From Actinomycetes bacterium (GTDB taxonomy: Bacteria; Actinomycetota; Actinomycetes; Actinomycetales; Microbacteriaceae), in the NCBI GenBank assembly GCA_023457615.1, contig JAEWKY010000227.1:1-7097 (forward strand): 7,097 bases of DNA, written 5' to 3'. The notes below the pieces were generated by a model, which did no database searches, had not been told where the DNA came from, and saw only the letters and a program-made list of their open reading frames with translations. Below, in pieces: positions 5,726 to 7,097 of the stretch. The stretch's first letter is position 1. Every line of letters starts with the position of its first letter. The position numbers and the translations under genes are program-made.

Positions 5726-6943
5726 GTGGTCGAGAAGATCAAGGTCGAGGGAACTGTCGTCGAGCTCGACGGCGACGAGATGACGCGCATCATCTGGCAG
5801 TTCATCAAGGACCGCCTCATCCACCCCTACCTCGACGTGACGCTCGAGTACTACGACCTCGGCATCGAGCACCGCGACGCGACCGACGACCAGGTCACGA
5901 TCGACGCCGCCCACGCCATCCAGAAGCACGGCGTCGGCGTGAAGTGCGCGACGATCACCCCCGACGAGGCGCGCGTCACCGAGTTCGGCCTCAAGAAGAT
6001 GTGGAAGTCACCGAACGGCACGATCCGCAACATCCTCGGCGGCGTGATCTTCCGCGAGCCGATCATCATCTCCAACATCCCGCGCCTCGTGCCCGGCTGG
6101 AACAAGCCGATCATCGTCGGCCGTCACGCCTTCGGCGACCAGTACCGCGCGACCGACTTCCGCTTCGAGGGCGAGGGCACCCTCACGATCTCGTTCCAGC
6201 CGAAGGACGGGGGCGAGGCCCAGTCGTTCGAGGTCTTCCAGGCGCCGGGCTCGGGCGTCGCGATGGCGATGTACAACCTCGACGACTCGATCCGCGACTT
6301 CGCGCGCGCGTCGTTCAACTACGGCCTCGCCCGCCAGTACCCGGTGTACCTGTCGACGAAGAACACGATCCTCAAGGCGTACGACGGCCGGTTCAAGGAC
6401 CTCTTCCAGGAGATCTTCGACGCCGAGTTCAAGGCGCAGTACGACGCCGCCGGACTCACCTACGAGCACCGCCTCATCGACGACATGGTCGCCTCCGCGC
6501 TCAAGTGGGAGGGCGGCTACATCTGGGCCACGAAGAACTACGACGGCGACGTGCAGAGCGACACCGTCGCGCAGGGCTACGGTTCACTCGGCCTCATGAC
6601 CTCGGTGCTCACGACGCCCGACGGCAAGATCGTCGAGGCCGAGGCGGCCCACGGCACCGTGACGCGCCACTACCGCCTGCACCAGCAGGGCAAGCCGACG
6701 TCGACGAACCCGATCGCCTCGATCTACGCGTGGACGCGCGGGCTCATGCACCGCGGCAAGCTCGACGGCAACCAGGCGCTCATCGACTTCGCGCAGACCC
6801 TCGAGGACGTCGTCATCGCGACGGTCGAGAGCGGCAAGATGACGAAGGACCTCGCGGTGCTCGTGAGCGACGAGCAGCCGTACCTCACGACCGAGGACTT
6901 CCTCTCGGCGATCGACGAGAACCTCAAGGCCGAGCTCGGCTGA
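5726..6943 (+). CDS. icd: NADP-dependent isocitrate dehydrogenase, homodimeric eukaryotic-like type
   Basis: A 405-residue cytoplasmic TCA-cycle enzyme (EC 1.1.1.42) converting isocitrate to 2-oxoglutarate and CO2 with NADP+. Length and sequence match the homodimeric class that includes human IDH1/IDH2, not the roughly 740-residue monomeric type. The substrate loop [13 protein letters not shown] (94-106) supplies S95, N97, R101; R110 and R133 (in [14 protein letters not shown]) follow, and R133 corresponds to human IDH1 R132. K212, D252, D275 and D279 align with the same-numbered catalytic and metal-binding residues of human IDH1. [11 protein letters not shown] (307-317) includes R314 and H315, which contact the NADP 2'-phosphate and support NADP specificity. 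All key residues I could align are present. The GTG start has a strong ribosome binding site. The gene appears to have its own promoter with a palindromic operator candidate upstream. The next start codon follows 27 nt later with no clear terminator, so read-through into the downstream dehydrogenase is possible. Confidence 0.97.
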   Translation: MVEKIKVEGTVVELDGDEMTRIIWQFIKDRLIHPYLDVTLEYYDLGIEHRDATDDQVTIDAAHAIQKHGVGVKCATITPDEARVTEFGLKKMWKSPNGTIRNILGGVIFREPIIISNIPRLVPGWNKPIIVGRHAFGDQYRATDFRFEGEGTLTISFQPKDGGEAQSFEVFQAPGSGVAMAMYNLDDSIRDFARASFNYGLARQYPVYLSTKNTILKAYDGRFKDLFQEIFDAEFKAQYDAAGLTYEHRLIDDMVASALKWEGGYIWATKNYDGDVQSDTVAQGYGSLGLMTSVLTTPDGKIVEAEAAHGTVTRHYRLHQQGKPTSTNPIASIYAWTRGLMHRGKLDGNQALIDFAQTLEDVVIATVESGKMTKDLAVLVSDEQPYLTTEDFLSAIDENLKAELG

Positions 6944-6970
6944 CCCGGGCCCGTGTCGCTCCCGGAGGTC

Positions 6971-7097
6971 ATGCGCGCGATCCGCGTCGCGGCCTTCGGG
7001 GAGCGTCCGGTGCTCACGACCGTGCCGGTGCCCGTCCCCGGGCCGCGGGGCCCCCGCGGGGGCGGCGCCGGGCCGGGGCGGGGGCGCCGGGGCGGGG
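6971..7097 (+). CDS. Partial N-terminus of a probable zinc-type medium-chain dehydrogenase/reductase
   Basis: Forty-two codons run open to the window edge. The first 25 residues (MRAIRVAAFGERPVLTTVPV then PVPGP) match the way zinc-containing alcohol dehydrogenase/quinone reductase-like MDR proteins begin: MRA-(I/V), an FG.P core, then VP.P.PGP before the GroES-like domain. The expected continuation is a GEVLVRV-like strand, but the reading becomes Gly/Arg/Pro-only from residue 26 (about position 7046), where the DNA turns into a pure G/C stretch. GGAGG (6964-6968) precedes the ATG by only 2 nt. An in-frame GTG at 6953 is an alternative start without a Shine-Dalgarno. Family assignment rests on a short segment and is tentative. 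Confidence 0.5.
   Translation, partial: MRAIRVAAFGERPVLTTVPVPVPGPRGPRGGGAGPGRGRRGG
7036..7097. other. A/T-free, G-dominated tail, probable contig-end artefact
   Basis: The last 62 bases contain no A or T. The final 27 bases are 20 G and 7 C. The stretch begins with a near-perfect foldback (CCGCGGGG at 7043-7050 and CCCCGCGG at 7052-7059, one base between). It ruins the otherwise sensible dehydrogenase N-terminus. This is what low-quality read ends with spurious G calls past a GC-rich hairpin would produce, and real coding DNA in this window never looks like it. Treat these bases as unreliable. Confidence 0.65.

Noticed and set aside
6944..6970. Terminator after icd
   Set aside because: Only a 5-bp CCGGG/CCCGG pairing and an 8-bp GC palindrome are present, with no T-tract, so I cannot call termination.
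1..7097. CRISPR arrays, tRNA/rRNA genes, insertion sequences, phage genes or defence systems
   Set aside because: No regularly spaced repeats, no tRNA-like cloverleaf sequence, and no transposase, integrase or nuclease motifs in any credible reading frame.

Overview
The window is uniformly very GC-rich, with third codon positions almost always G or C and strong AAGGAG-type ribosome binding sites. The protein families (a GH78 rhamnosidase of actinobacterial type, a LacI regulator of an actinobacterial subtype, a homodimeric eukaryotic-like NADP isocitrate dehydrogenase) point to a high-GC actinomycete. The overall flavour suggests Microbacteriaceae, but I cannot place it to genus from the sequence alone.

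Region 1 (about 4-5091) looks like a small alpha-L-rhamnoside utilisation locus. A major facilitator transporter (minus strand, 4-1299) and a cytoplasmic GH78 alpha-L-rhamnosidase (plus strand, 1423-4077) are transcribed divergently from a 123-nt intergenic region. That region carries a CG-centred near-palindrome of LacI-operator type (1331-1344) and a perfect 10-bp palindrome (1368-1377). A LacI-family repressor gene (minus strand, 4093-5091) converges on the rhamnosidase with only 15 nt between the two genes, and a hairpin spans both stop codons. The simplest reading is that the transporter imports a rhamnose-containing glycoside, the rhamnosidase (no signal peptide) cleaves it in the cytoplasm, and the LacI protein controls the divergent promoters. 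No L-rhamnose catabolic genes (isomerase, kinase, aldolase) are present in the window.

Region 2 (5127-5579, minus strand) is a GNAT-family N-acetyltransferase 35 nt upstream of the lacI-like gene on the same strand. Neither gene has a convincing Shine-Dalgarno sequence. Each has a -10-like hexamer exactly 6 nt before its start codon, so both are candidates for leaderless transcripts.

Region 3 (5580-6943, plus strand) is core metabolism: icd, encoding homodimeric NADP-dependent isocitrate dehydrogenase, with every active-site residue I could align conserved. Its promoter region holds an 18-bp inverted repeat with perfect 8-bp arms (5628-5645) overlapping a plausible -35, which suggests a dedicated regulator of this TCA-cycle step.

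Region 4 (6944-7097) begins what looks like a zinc-type medium-chain dehydrogenase gene. The last 62 bases contain no A or T, become G-dominated and destroy the expected protein motif. This looks like a contig-end sequencing or assembly artefact rather than biology.

I see no tRNA, rRNA, CRISPR array, insertion sequence or phage feature, and no gene-free stretch longer than about 150 bases. I did not find a convincing undescribed multi-gene system. The most worthwhile leads are the two operator-like palindromes and the suspect terminal sequence.
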